Part shown: piece by piece, positions 12,063-23,030 of the stretch | Layout of the letters: each line of letters starts with the position of its first letter | How positions within the stretch are numbered: position 1 is the stretch's first letter | DNA from: Zeugodacus cucurbitae | Lineage: Eukaryota > Arthropoda > Insecta > Diptera > Tephritidae | Direction of reading: 5' to 3' | Assembly: GCF_028554725.1 (NCBI RefSeq) | Contig: NC_071672.1 | Coordinates: forward strand, 8,946,501-9,010,500 | DNA: 64,000 bases | Position numbers and translations under genes: made by a program | The notes under the pieces: generated by a model | What the model was told of the DNA's origin: nothing | The model's input: only the letters and a program-made list of their open reading frames with translations | The model's database searches: none

Positions 12063-15000
12063 TCTTCTATTCTTAATTAGTTTAGAAACATATAAAAAAA
12101 ATGTCTTGCCTTGTTTTGTCTCTTCATGTCTTGTCATGTCATGTCTTGTCTTGTTTTGTCTTATCTTCTTAATTAATTTAAAAACAAATCAAACACAATT
12201 GTTTTGTAGTGTCGTGTCTTGTCTTTTCTTGTCTGGCCTTGCCTTGCCTTGTCTTGTCTTGTCTTGTCTTGTCTTGTCTTGTCTTGTCTTGTCTTGTCTT
12301 GTCTTCTATTCTTAATTAGTTTAGAAAAAAATAAAAAAAATGTCTTGTCTTGTTTTGTCTTGTCATGTCTTGTCATGTCATGTCTTGTCTTGTTTTGTCT
12401 TATCTTCTTAATTAATTTAAAAACAAATCAAACACAATTGTCTTTTCTTGCCTTTTCCTGTCTAGCCTTGTCTTGTCTTATCTTTTTAATTAATTTAAAA
12501 ACAAATCAAACAGAATTGTCTTGTCTTGTCTTGTTTTGTCTTGTCATGTCTTGTTTTGTCTTGTCTTGTCTTGTCTTAATTAATTTAAAAACAAATCAAA
12601 CAGAATTGTCTTGTCTTGTCTTGTTTTGTCTTGTCATGTCTTGTTTTGTCTTGTTTTGTCTTGTCTTGTCTTCTCTTCTTAATTAGCTTAGAAACAAATA
12701 AAATAAATGTCTTGTCATGTCTTGTCTTGCCTTGTCTTGTCTTCTCTTCTTAATTAGTTTAGAAACAAATAAAATAAATGTCTGGTCTTGTCTTGTCTTG
12801 TCTTGTCTTGTCTTGTCTTGTCTTATTTTGTTTTGTCTTATCATCTTAATTAATTTAAAAACAAATCAAACACAATTGTCTTGTCTTGTCTTAACTTTTC
12901 TTGTCTTGTCTATTCTTGTCTTGTCTTGTCTTGTCTTGTCTTGTCATGTCTTGCCTTGTCTTGTCTTCTATTCTTAATTAGTTTAGAAACAAATAAAAAA
13001 AATGTCTTGTCTTGTTTTGTCTTGTCATGTCTTGTCATGTCATGTCTTGTCTTGTTTTGTCTCATCTTCTTAATTAATTTAAAAACAAATCAAACACAAT
13101 TGTCTTGTCTTGTCTTGCCTTTTCCTGTCTAGCCTTGTCTTGTCTTATCTTTTTAATTAATTTAAAAACAAATCAAACAGAATTGTCTTGTCTTGTCTTG
13201 TCTTGTCTTGTCATGTCTTGTCTTGTTGTATCTTGTCTTGTCTTGTCTTGTCTTCTATTCTTAATTAGTTTAGAAACAAATAAAAAAAATGTCTTGCCTT
13301 GTTTTGTCTCTTCATGTCTTGTCATGTCATGTCTTGTCTTGTTTTGTCTTATCTTCTTAATTAATTTAAAAACAAATCAAACACAATTGTCTTGTCTTGT
13401 TTTGCCTTTTTCTGTCTAGCCTTGCCTTGTCTTGTCTTGTCTTGTCTTGTCTTGTCTTGTCTTGTCTTGTCTTGTCTTGTATTGTCTTGTCTTGTCTTGT
13501 CTTGTCTTGTTTTGTCTTGTCTTCTCATGTCTTGTCTTGTCTTGTCCTGTCTTCTCTTCTTAATTAGTTTAGAAACAAATAAAATAAATGTCTTGTCTTG
13601 TCTTGTCTTGTCTTGTCTTGTCGTGTCTTGTCTTGTCGTATCTTGTCTTGTCTTTTCTTCTCTGGCCTTGTCTTGTCTTGTCTTGTAGTGTCGTGTCTTG
13701 TAGTGTCGTGTCTTGTCTTTTCTTGTCTGGCCTTGCCTTGTCTTGTCTTATCTGCTTAATTAATTTAAAAACAAATCAAACGCAATTGTCTTGTCTTGCC
13801 TTGTTATGTCTTGTCTTGTCTTTTCTTGCCTTGTCTTGTCTTGTCTTGTCTTGTCTTGTCTTGTCTTGTCTTGTCTTGTCTTGTCTTGTCTTGTCTTGTC
13901 TTGTCCTGTCATGTCTTGTCTTGTCTTTTCTTCTCTGGCCTTGTCTTGTCTTGTCTTATCTTCTTAATTAATTTAAAAACAAATCAAAAACAATTGTCCT
14001 GTCTTGTCTCTTCTTGTCTTGTCTTGTCTTGTCTTGTCTTCTATTCTTAATTAGTTTAGAAAAAAATAAAAAAAATGTCTTGTCTTGTTTTGTCTTGTCA
14101 TGTCTTGTCATGTCATGTCTTGTCTTGTTTTGTCTTATCTTCTTAATTAATTTAAAAACAAATCAAACACAATTGTCTTTTCTTGCCTTTTCCTGTCTAG
14201 CCTTGTCTTGTCTTATCTTTTTAATTAATTTAAAAACAAATCAAACAGAATTGTCTTGTCTTGTCTTGTTTTGTCTTGTTTTGTCTTGTCATGTCTTGTT
14301 TTGTCTTGTCTTGTCTTGTCTTAATTAATTTAAAAACAAATCAAACAGAATTGTCTTGTCTTGTCTTGTTTTGTCTTGTCATGTCTTGTTTTGTCTTGTC
14401 TTGTCTTGTCTTGCCTTGCCTTGCCTTGTCTTGTCTTGTCTTGTCTTGTCTTGTCTTGACTTGTCTTGTCTTGTCTTGTCTTGTCTTGTCTTGTCTTGTC
14501 TTGTCTTGTCTTCTCTTCTTAATTAGTTTAGAAACAAATAAAATAAATGTCTTGTCATGTCTTGTCTTGTCTTGTCTTATCTTCTTAATTAATTTAAAAA
14601 CAAATCAGACACAACTGTCTTGTCTTGTTTTGTCTTGTCATGTCTTGTCTTGCCTTGTCTTGTCTTCTCTTCTTAATTAGTTTAGAAACAAATAAAATAA
14701 ATGTCTTGTCATGTCTTGTCTTCTCTTCTTAATTAGTTTAGAAACAAATAAAATAAATGTCTGGTCTTGTCTTGTCTTGTCTTGTCTTGTCTTATTTTGT
14801 TTTGTCTTATCATCTTAATTAATTTAAAAACAAATCAAACACAATTGTCTTGTCTTGTTTTGGCTTTTTCTGTCTAGCCTTGCCTTGTCTTATCTTTTTA
14901 ATTAATTTAAAAACAAATCAAACAGAATTTTCTTGTCTTGTCTTGTTTTGTCTTGTCATGTCTTGTCTTGTCTTGTCTTGTCTTGTCTTGTCATGTCTTG

Positions 15001-15645
15001 TCTTGTCTTGTCTTCTATTCTTAATTAGTTTAGAAACAAATAAAAATAATGTCTTGTCTTGTTTTGTCTTGTCATGTCTTGTCTTGTTTTGTCTTATCTT
15101 CTTAATTAATTTAAAAACAAATCAAACACTATTGTCTTGTCTTGTCTTAACTTGTCTTGTCTTGTCATAACTTGTCTTGTCTTGTCTATTCTTGTCTTGT
15201 CTTGTCTTGTCATGTCTTGTCTTGTCTTGTCTTCTATTCTTAATTAGTTTAGAAACAAATAAAAAAAATGTCTTGTCTTGTTTTGTCTTGTCATGTCTTG
15301 TCATGTCATGTCTTGTCTTGTTTTGTCTTATCTTCTTAATTAATTTAAAAACAAATCAAACACTATTGTCGTGTCTTGTCTTGCCTTTTCTTCTCTAGCC
15401 TTGTCTTGTCTTATCTTTTTAATTAATTTAAAAACAAATCAAACAGAATTGTCTTGTCTTGTCTTGTCTTGTCTTATCTTGTCTTGTCTTGTCTTGTCTT
15501 GTCATGTCTTGTCTTGTTGTATCTTGTCTTTTCTTGTCTTGTCTTCTATTCTTAATTAGTTTAGAAACAAATAAAAAAAATGTCTTGTCTTGTCTTGTTT
15601 TGTCGTATCTTCTTAATTAATTTAAAAACAAATCAAACACAATTG
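12063..15645 (+). repeat. Island-dense part of superrepeat copy 1
   Basis: Island starts are B2 12073 (ACATATAAA variant), A 12169, B2 12312, A 12408, A2 12486, A2' 12576, B 12679 (TTAGCTTAG variant), B 12750, A 12846, B2 12974, A 13070, A2 13153, B2 13261, A 13357, B 13560, A4 13756, A 13964, B2 14047, A 14143, A2 14221, A2' 14321, B 14519, A 14585, B 14673, B 14729, A 14815, A2 14899, B2 15021, A3 15102, B2 15240, A3 15336, A2 15419, B2 15552 and A1 15613. A doubled TGTAGTGTCGTG element lies near 13,683-13,714, upstream of A4. Confidence 0.9.
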
Positions 15646-18600
15646 TCTTGTCTTGTTTTGCCTTTTTCTGTCTAGCCTTGCCTTGCCTTGTCTTGTCTTG
15701 ACTTGTCTTGTCTTGTCTTGTCTTGTCTTGTCTTGTCTTGTCTTGTCTTGTCTTGTCTTGTCTTGTCTTGTCTTGTCTTGTCTTGTCTTGTCTTGTCTTG
15801 TCTTGTCTTGTCTTGTCTTGTCTTGTCTTGTCTTGTCTTGTCTTGTCTTGTCTTGTCTTGTCTTGTCTTGTCTTGTCTTGTCTTGTCTTGTCTTGTCTTG
15901 TCTTGTCTTGTCTTGTCTTGTCTTGTCTTGTCTTGTCTTGTCTTGTCTTGTCTTGTCTTGTCTTGTCTTGTCTTGTCTTGTCTTGTCTTGTCTTGTCTTG
16001 TCTTGTCTTGTCTTGTCTTGTCTTGTCTTGTCTTGTCTTGTCTTGTCTTGTCTTGTCTTGTCTTGTCTTGTCTTGTCTTGTCTTGTCTTGTCTTGTCTAA
16101 TCTTGTCTTGTCTTGTCTTGTCTTGTCTTGTCTTGTCTTGTCATGTCTTGTCTTGTCGTATCTTATCTTGTCTTGTCTGGTCTTGTCTTGTCTTGTCATG
16201 TCTTGTCTTGTCTTGTCTTGACTTGTCTTGTCTTGTCTTGTCTTGTCTTGTCATGTCTTGTCTTGTCGTATCTTGTCTTGTCTTGTCTTGTCTTGTCTTG
16301 TCATGTCTTGTCTTGTCGTATCTTGTCTTGTCTTGTCTTGTCTTATCTGGTCTTGTCTTGTCTTGTCATGTCTTGTCTTTTCTTGTCTTGTCTTGTCTGG
16401 TCTTGTTTTGTCTTGTCATGTCTTGTCTTGTCTCGACTTGTCTTGTCTTGTCTTCTCTTGTCTTATCTTGTCTTGTCTTGTCTTGTCTTGTCTTGTCTTG
16501 TCTTGTCTTGTCTTGTCTTGTCATGTCTTGTCTTGTCTTGTCGTATCTTGTCTTGTCTTGTCTGGTCTTGTCTTGTCTTGTCATGTCTTGCCTTGTCTTG
16601 TCTTGTCTTGTCTTGTCTTGTCTTGTCTTGTCTTGTCTTGTCTTGTCTTGTCTTGTCTTGTCTTGTCTTGTCATGTCTTGTCTTGTCGTATCTTGTCTTG
16701 TCTTGTCTTGTCTTGTCTTGTCTTGTCTTATCTTGTCTTGTCTTGTCTTGTCTGGACTTGTCATGCCTTGTCTTGTCGTATCTTATCTTGTCTTGTCTGG
16801 TCTTGTCTTGTCTTGTCATGTCTTGTCTTGTCTTGTCTTGTCTTGTTTTGTCTTGTCTTGTTTTGTCTTGTCATGTCTTGTCTTGTCTTGTCTTGACTTG
16901 TCATGTCTTGTCTGGTCTTGTCTTGTCTTGTCATGTCTTGTCTTGTCTTGTCTTGTCTTGTCTTGTCTTGTCTTGTTTTGTCTTGTCATGTCTTGTCTTG
17001 TCTTGTCTTGACTTGTCATGTCTTGTCTTGTCGTATCTTGTCTTGTCTTGTCTTGTCTTGTCTTGTCTTGTCTTGTCTTATCTTGTCTTGTCTTGTCTCG
17101 TCTTGTCTTGTCTTGTCTTGTCTGGTCTTGTCTTGTCTTGTCATGTCATGTCTTGTCATGTCTTGTCATGTCTTGTCATGTCTTGTCTTGTCGTATCTTG
17201 TCTTGTCTTGTCTTGTCTGGTCTTGTCTTGTCTTGTCATGTCATGTCTTGTCATGTCTTGTCTTGTCGTATCTTGTCTTGTCTTGTCTTGTCTTGTCTTG
17301 TCTTGTCTTGTCTTGTCTTGTCTGGTCTTATCTTGTCATGTCTTGTCTTGTCATGTCATGTCTTGTCATGTCTTGTCATGTCTTGTCTTGTCTTGTCATG
17401 TCTTGTCTTGTCTTGACTTGTCATGTCTTGTCTTGTCGTATCTTGTCTTGTCTTGTCTTGTCTTGTCTTGTCTGGTCTTGTCTTGTCTTGTCATGTCTTG
17501 TCTTGTCTTGTCTTGTCTTGTCTTGTCTTGTCTTGTCTTGTCGTATCTTGTCTTGTCTTGTCTTGTCTGGTCTTGTCTTGTCTTGTCATGTCTTGTCTTG
17601 TCTTGTCTTGTCTTGTCTTGTCTTGTCTTGTCTTGTCTTGACTTGTCTTGTCTTGTCTTGTCTTGTCTTGTCTTGTCTTGTCTTGTCTTGTCTTCTCTTG
17701 TCTTGTCTTGTCTTGTCTTGTCTTATCTTGCCTTGTCTTGTCTTGTCTTGTCTTGTCTTGTCTTGTCATGTCTTGTCTTGTCTTGTCTTGTCATGTCTTG
17801 TCTTGTCTTGTCTTGTCTTGTCTTGTCTTGTCTTGTCTTGTCTTGTCCTATCTTGTCTTGTCTTGTCTGGTCTTGTCTTGTCTTGTCATGTCTTGTCTTG
17901 TCTTGTCTGGTCTTGTCTTATCTTATCTTATCTTGTCTTGTCTTGTCTTGTCTTGTCTTGTCTTGTCATGTCTTGCCTTGTCTTGTCTTGTCTTGTCTTG
18001 TCTTGTCTGGTCTTGTCTTGTCTTGTCATGTCTTGTCTTGTCTTGTCTTGTCTTGTCTTGTCTTGTCTTGTCATGTCTTGTCTTGTCTTGTCTTATCTTG
18101 TCTTGTCTTGTCTTGTCTTGTCTTGTCATGTCTTGTCTTGTCGTATCTTGTCTTGTCTTGTCATGTCTTGTCTTGTCTTGTCTGGTCTTGTCTTATCTTA
18201 TCTTGTCTTGTCTTGTCTTGTCTTGTCTTGTCTTGTCTTGTCATGTCTTGCCTTGTCTTGTCTTGTCTTCTCTTGTCTTATCTTGTCTTGTCTTGTCTTG
18301 TCTTGTCTTGTCTTGTCTTGTCTGGTCTTGTCTTGTCTTGTCATGTCTTGCCTTGTCTTGTCTTGTCTTGTCTTGTCTTGTCTTGTCTTGTCTTGTCTTG
18401 TCTTGTCTTGTCTTGTCTTGTCTTGTCTTGTCTTGTCTTGTCTTGTCTTGTCTTGTCTTGTCTTGTCTTGTCATGTCTTGTCTTGTCTTGTCTTGTCTTG
18501 TCTTGTCTTATCTTGTCTTGTCTTGTCTTGTCTTGTCTTGACTTGTCATGTCTTGTCTTGTCGTATCTTATCTTGTCTTGTCTGGTCTTGTCTTGTCTTG

Positions 18601-20095
18601 TCATGTCTTGTCTTGTCTTGTCTTGTCTTGTCTTGTCTTGTTTTGTCTTGTCATGTCTTGTCTTGTCGTATCTTATCTTGTCTTGTCTGGTCTTGTCTTG
18701 TCTTGTCATGTCTTGTCTTGTCTTGTCTTGTCTTGTCTTGTCTTGTCTTGTTTTGTCTTGTTTTGTCTTGTCATGTCTTGTCTTGACTTGTCTTGTCTTG
18801 TCTTGTCTTGTCTTGTCTTGTCTTGTCTTGTCTTGTCTTGTCATGTCTTGTCTTGTCGTATCTTGTCTTGTCTTGTCTTGTCTTGTCATGTCTTGACTTG
18901 TCGTATCTTGTCTTGTCTTGTCTTGTCTTGTCTGGTCTTGTCTTGTCTTGTCATGTCTTGTCTTGTCTTGTCTGGTCTTGTTTTGTCTTGTCTTGTCTTG
19001 TTTTGACTTATCTTTTCTTGTCTTGTCTTGTCTTGTCTTGTCTTGTCTTGTCTTGTCATGTCTTGTCTTGTCTTGTCTTGTCTTGTCTTGTCTGGTCTTG
19101 TCTTGTCTTGTCATGTCTTGTCTTGTCTTGTCTGGTCTTGTTTTGTCTTGTCTTGTCTTGTTTTGACTTATCTTGTCTTGTCTTGTCTTGTCTTGTCTTG
19201 TCTTGTCTTGTCTTGTCTTGTCTTGTCTGGTCTTGTCTTGTCTTGTCATGTCTTGTCTTGTCTTGTCTGGTCTTGTTTTGTCTTGTCTTGTCTTGTTTTG
19301 ACTTATCTTGTCTTGTCTTGTCTGGTCTTGTCTTGTCTTGACTTGTCTTGTCTTGTCTTGTCTTCACTTGTCTTGTCTTGTCTTGTCTTGTCTTGTCTTG
19401 TTTTGTCTTGTCATGTCTTGTCTTGTCTTGTCTTGTCTTGTTTTGTCTTGTCATGTCTTGTCTTGACTTGTCTTGTCTTGTCTTGACTTGTCTTGTCTTG
19501 TCTTGTCTTGTCATGTCTTGTCTTGACTTATCTTGTCTTGTCTTGTCTTGTCTTGTCTTGTCTTGTCTTGTCTTGTCTTGTCTTGTCTTGTCTTGTCTTG
19601 TCTTGTCTTGTTTTGTCTTGTCATGTCTTGTCTTGTCTTGTCTTGTCTTGTTTTGTCTTGTCATGTCTTGTCTTGTCTTGACTTGTCTTGTCTTGTCTTG
19701 TCTTGTCTTGTCTTGTCTTGTCTTGTCTTGTCTTGTCATGTCTTGTCTTGTCGTATCTTGTCTTGTCTTGTCTTGTCTTGTCTGGTCTTTTCTTGTCTTG
19801 TCATGTCTTGTCCTGTCTTGTCTTGTCTTGTCTTGTCTTGTCTTGTCTTGTCTTGTCTTGACTTGTCTTGTCTTGTCTTGTCTTGTCTTGTCTTGTCTGG
19901 TCTTGTCTTGTCATGTCTTGTCTTGTCATGTCATGTCTTGTCATGTCTTGTCATGTCTTGTCTTGTCTTGTCATGTCTTGTCTTGTCTTGACTTGTCATG
20001 TCTTGTCTTGTCGTATCTTGTCTTGTCTTGTCTTGTCTTGTCTTGTCTTGTCTTGTCTTGTCTTGTCATGTCTTGTCTTGTCTTGTCTTCTATTC
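15646..20095. repeat. Long pentamer array with ordered variants
   Basis: This opens with TTTTTCTGTCTAGCC (about 15,663) and a pure run of 78 TCTTG units at 15,706-16,095, ended by a single TCTAA at 16,096. After that, variant pentamers recur in order: TCATG, then TCGTA 15 bp later, then TCTGG, then TCATG 20 bp after TCTGG. A 105-bp module occurs at 17,336-17,440 and 19,911-20,015. TTTTGACTTA occurs at 19,001, 19,161 and 19,296. There is no island and no gene; the long open frame across 16,113-18,896 is stop-free repeat. Confidence 0.92.
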
Positions 20096-20878
20096 TTAAT
20101 TAGTTTAGAAACAAATAAAAAAAATGTCTTGTCTTGTTTTGTCTTGTCATGTCTTGTCATGTCATGTCTTGTCTTGTTTTGTCTTATCTTCTTAATTAAT
20201 TTAAAAACAAATCAAACACTATTGTCTTGTCTTGTCTTAACTTGTCTTGTCTTGTCATAACTTGTCTTGTCTTGTCTATTCTTGTCTTGTTGTATCTTGT
20301 CTTTTCTTGTCTTGTCTTCTATTCTTAATTAGTTTAGAAACAAATAAAAAAAATGTCTTGTCTTGTTTTGTCTTGTCATGTCTTGTCATGTCATGTCTTG
20401 TCTTGTTTTGTCTTATCTTCTTAATTAATTTAAAAACAAATCAAACACTATTGTCGTGTCTTGTCTTGCCTTTTCTTCTCTAGCCTTGTCTTGTCTTATC
20501 TTTTTAATTAATTTAAAAACAAATCAAACAGAATTGTCTTGTCTTGTCTTGTCTTGTCTTATCTTGTCTTGTCTTGTCTTGTCTTGTCATGTCTTGTCTT
20601 GTTGTATCTTGTCTTTTCTTGTCTTGTCTTCTATTCTTAATTAGTTTAGAAACAAATAAAAAAAATGTCTTGTCTTGTTTTGTCTTGTCATGTCATGTCT
20701 TGTCTTGTTTTGTCGTATCTTCTTAATTAATTTAAAAACAAATCAAACACAATTGTCTTGTCTTGTTTTGCCTTTTTCTGTCTAGCCTTGCCTTGTCTTA
20801 TCTTTTTAATTAATTTAAAAACAAATCAAACAGAATTGTCTTGTCTTGTTTTGCCTTTTTCTGTCTAGCCTTGCCTTG
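20096..20878 (+). repeat. Eight-island cassette, copy 1
   Basis: Island starts are B2 20096, A3 20192, B2 20325, A3 20421, A2 20504, B2 20637, A1 20723 and A2 20806. It closes with TTTTTCTGTCTAGCC before the next array. Start-to-start spacings are 96, 133, 96, 83, 133, 86 and 83 bp. Four further copies occur, at 22,248, 25,486, 48,418 and 51,263. Confidence 0.93.
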
Positions 20879-21818
20879 TCTTGTCTTGTCTTGTCTTGTC
20901 TTGTCTTGTCTCGTCTTGTCGTGTCTTGTCTTGTCTTGTCTTGTCTTGTCTTGTCTTGTCTTGTCTTGTCTTGTCTTGTCTTGTCTTGTCTTGTCTTGTC
21001 TTGTCTTGTCTTGTCTTGTCTTGTCTTGTCTTGTCTTGTCTTGTCATGTCTTGTCTTGTCTTGTCTTGTCTTGTCTTGTCTGGTCTTGTCTTGTCTTGTC
21101 ATGTCTTGTCTTGTCTTGTCTGGTCTTGTTTTGTCTTGTCTTGTCTTGTTTTGACTTATCTTGTCTTGTCTTGTCTTGTCTTGTCTTGTCTTGTCTTGTC
21201 TGGTCTTGTCTTGTCTTGTCATGTCTTGTCTTGTCTTGTCTGGTCTTGTTTTGTCTTGTCTTGTCTTGTTTTGACTTATCTTGTCTTGTCTTGTCTGGTC
21301 TTGTCTTGTCTTGACTTGTCTTGTCTTGTCTTGTCTTGACTTGTCTTGTCTTGTCTTGTCTTGTCTTGTCTTGTCTTGTTTTGTCTTGTCATGTCTTGTC
21401 TTGTCTTGTCTTGTCTTGTTTTGTCTTGTCATGTCTTGTCTTGACTTGTTTTGTCTTGTCTTGACTTGTCTTGTCTTGTCTTGTCTTGTCATGTCTTGTC
21501 TTGACTTATCTTGTCTTGTCTTGTCTTGTCTTGTCTTGTCTTGTCTTGTCTTGTCTTGTCTTGTCTTGTCTTGTCTTGTCTTGTCTTGTCTTGTCTTGTC
21601 TTGTTTTGTCTTGTCATGTCTTGTCTTGTCTTGTCTTGTCTTGTTTTGTCTTGTCATGTCTTGACTTGACTTGACTTGTCTTGTCTTGTCTTGACTTGTC
21701 TTGTCTTGTCTTGTCTTGTCCTGTCTTGTCTTGTCTTGTCATGTCTTGTCTTGTCGTATCTTGTCTTGTCTTGTCTTGTCTTGTCTGGTCTTTTCTTGTC
21801 TTGTCTTGTCTTCTATTC
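20879..21818. repeat. Pentamer array
   Basis: Starts with near-pure TCTTG (one TCTCG and one TCGTG near 20,910-20,925). It then has two copies of the TCTGG/TCATG/TTTTGACTTA block, with TTTTGACTTA at 21,149 and 21,269 (120 bp apart). Three GACTTG variants cluster at about 21,661-21,676. Confidence 0.9.
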
Positions 21819-21947
21819 TTAATTAGTTTAGAAACAAATAAAAAAAATGTCTTGTCTTGTTTTGTCTTGTCATGTCTTGTCATGTCATGTCTTGTCTTGT
21901 TTTGTCTTATCTTCTTAATTAATTTAAAAACAAATCAAACACTATTG
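21819..21947 (+). repeat. B2-A3 island pair
   Basis: B2 core at 21,819 and A3 core at 21,915, 96 bp apart, equal to the first two islands of the eight-island cassette. It looks like a truncated cassette or a seed of one. Similar isolated pairs lie at 41,806/41,902 and 43,023/43,119. Confidence 0.9.
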
Positions 21948-22247
21948 TCTTGTCTTGTCTTAACTTGTCTTGTCTTGTCCTGTCTTGTCTTGTCTTGTCT
22001 TGTCTTGTCTTGACTTGTCTTGTCTTGTCTTGTCTTGTCTTGTCTTGTCTGGTCTTGTCTTGTCATGTCTTGTCTTGTCATGTCATGTCTTGTCATGTCT
22101 TGTCATGTCTTGTCTTGTCTTGTCATGTCTTGTCTTGTCTTGACTTGTCATGTCTTGTCTTGTCGTATCTTGTCTTGTCTTGTCTTGTCTTGTCTTGTCT
22201 TGTCTTGTCTTGTCTTGTCTTGTCTTGTCTTGTCTTGTCTTCTATTC
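21948..22247. repeat. Short pentamer array with one 105-bp module
   Basis: Begins TCTTGTCTTGTCTTAAC, the same sequence that follows A3 in the cassettes, then continues with plain pentamers and a 105-bp module at 22,063-22,167. It ends in uninterrupted TCTTG before the next cassette. Confidence 0.9.
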
Positions 22248-23030
22248 TTAATTAGTTTAGAAACAAATAAAAAAAATGTCTTGTCTTGTTTTGTCTTGTC
22301 ATGTCTTGTCATGTCATGTCTTGTCTTGTTTTGTCTTATCTTCTTAATTAATTTAAAAACAAATCAAACACTATTGTCTTGTCTTGTCTTAACTTGTCTT
22401 GTCTTGTCATAACTTGTCTTGTCTTGTCTATTCTTGTCTTGTTGTATCTTGTCTTTTCTTGTCTTGTCTTCTATTCTTAATTAGTTTAGAAACAAATAAA
22501 AAAAATGTCTTGTCTTGTTTTGTCTTGTCATGTCTTGTCATGTCATGTCTTGTCTTGTTTTGTCTTATCTTCTTAATTAATTTAAAAACAAATCAAACAC
22601 TATTGTCGTGTCTTGTCTTGCCTTTTCTTCTCTAGCCTTGTCTTGTCTTATCTTTTTAATTAATTTAAAAACAAATCAAACAGAATTGTCTTGTCTTGTC
22701 TTGTCTTGTCTTATCTTGTCTTGTCTTGTCTTGTCTTGTCATGTCTTGTCTTGTTGTATCTTGTCTTTTCTTGTCTTGTCTTCTATTCTTAATTAGTTTA
22801 GAAACAAATAAAAAAAATGTCTTGTCTTGTTTTGTCTTGTCATGTCATGTCTTGTCTTGTTTTGTCGTATCTTCTTAATTAATTTAAAAACAAATCAAAC
22901 ACAATTGTCTTGTCTTGTTTTGCCTTTTTCTGTCTAGCCTTGCCTTGTCTTATCTTTTTAATTAATTTAAAAACAAATCAAACAGAATTGTCTTGTCTTG
23001 TTTTGCCTTTTTCTGTCTAGCCTTGCCTTG
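22248..23030 (+). repeat. Eight-island cassette, copy 2
   Basis: Island starts 22248, 22344, 22477, 22573, 22656, 22789, 22875 and 22958. All lie exactly 2,152 bp after the islands of copy 1, and no difference was seen by eye within the cassette. Confidence 0.93.

Noticed and set aside
1..15645. CRISPR-like layout: short conserved islands separated by spacers
   Set aside because: The spacers are the same pentamer, not unique sequence; spacing is irregular, islands come in two mixed families, and no cas-like gene is present.
16113..18896. Open frame of 927 codons, and many others, on the + strand (Ser-Cys-Leu-Val-Leu repeats)
   Set aside because: The pentamer has no stop in any frame, so long frames are automatic. 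Overlapping frames give the same peptide, starts and stops coincide with single-base repeat variants, and there is no domain or codon bias.
18341..19249. Open frames on the - strand (Gln-Asp-Lys-Thr-Arg repeats)
   Set aside because: Same cause on the other strand; the frames lie opposite + strand frames and follow run length only.
20096..20878. Island cassettes as insertion sequences or solo transposon ends
   Set aside because: No open frame outside repeat, no terminal inverted repeats and no target-site duplication that could be told from the pentamer background.
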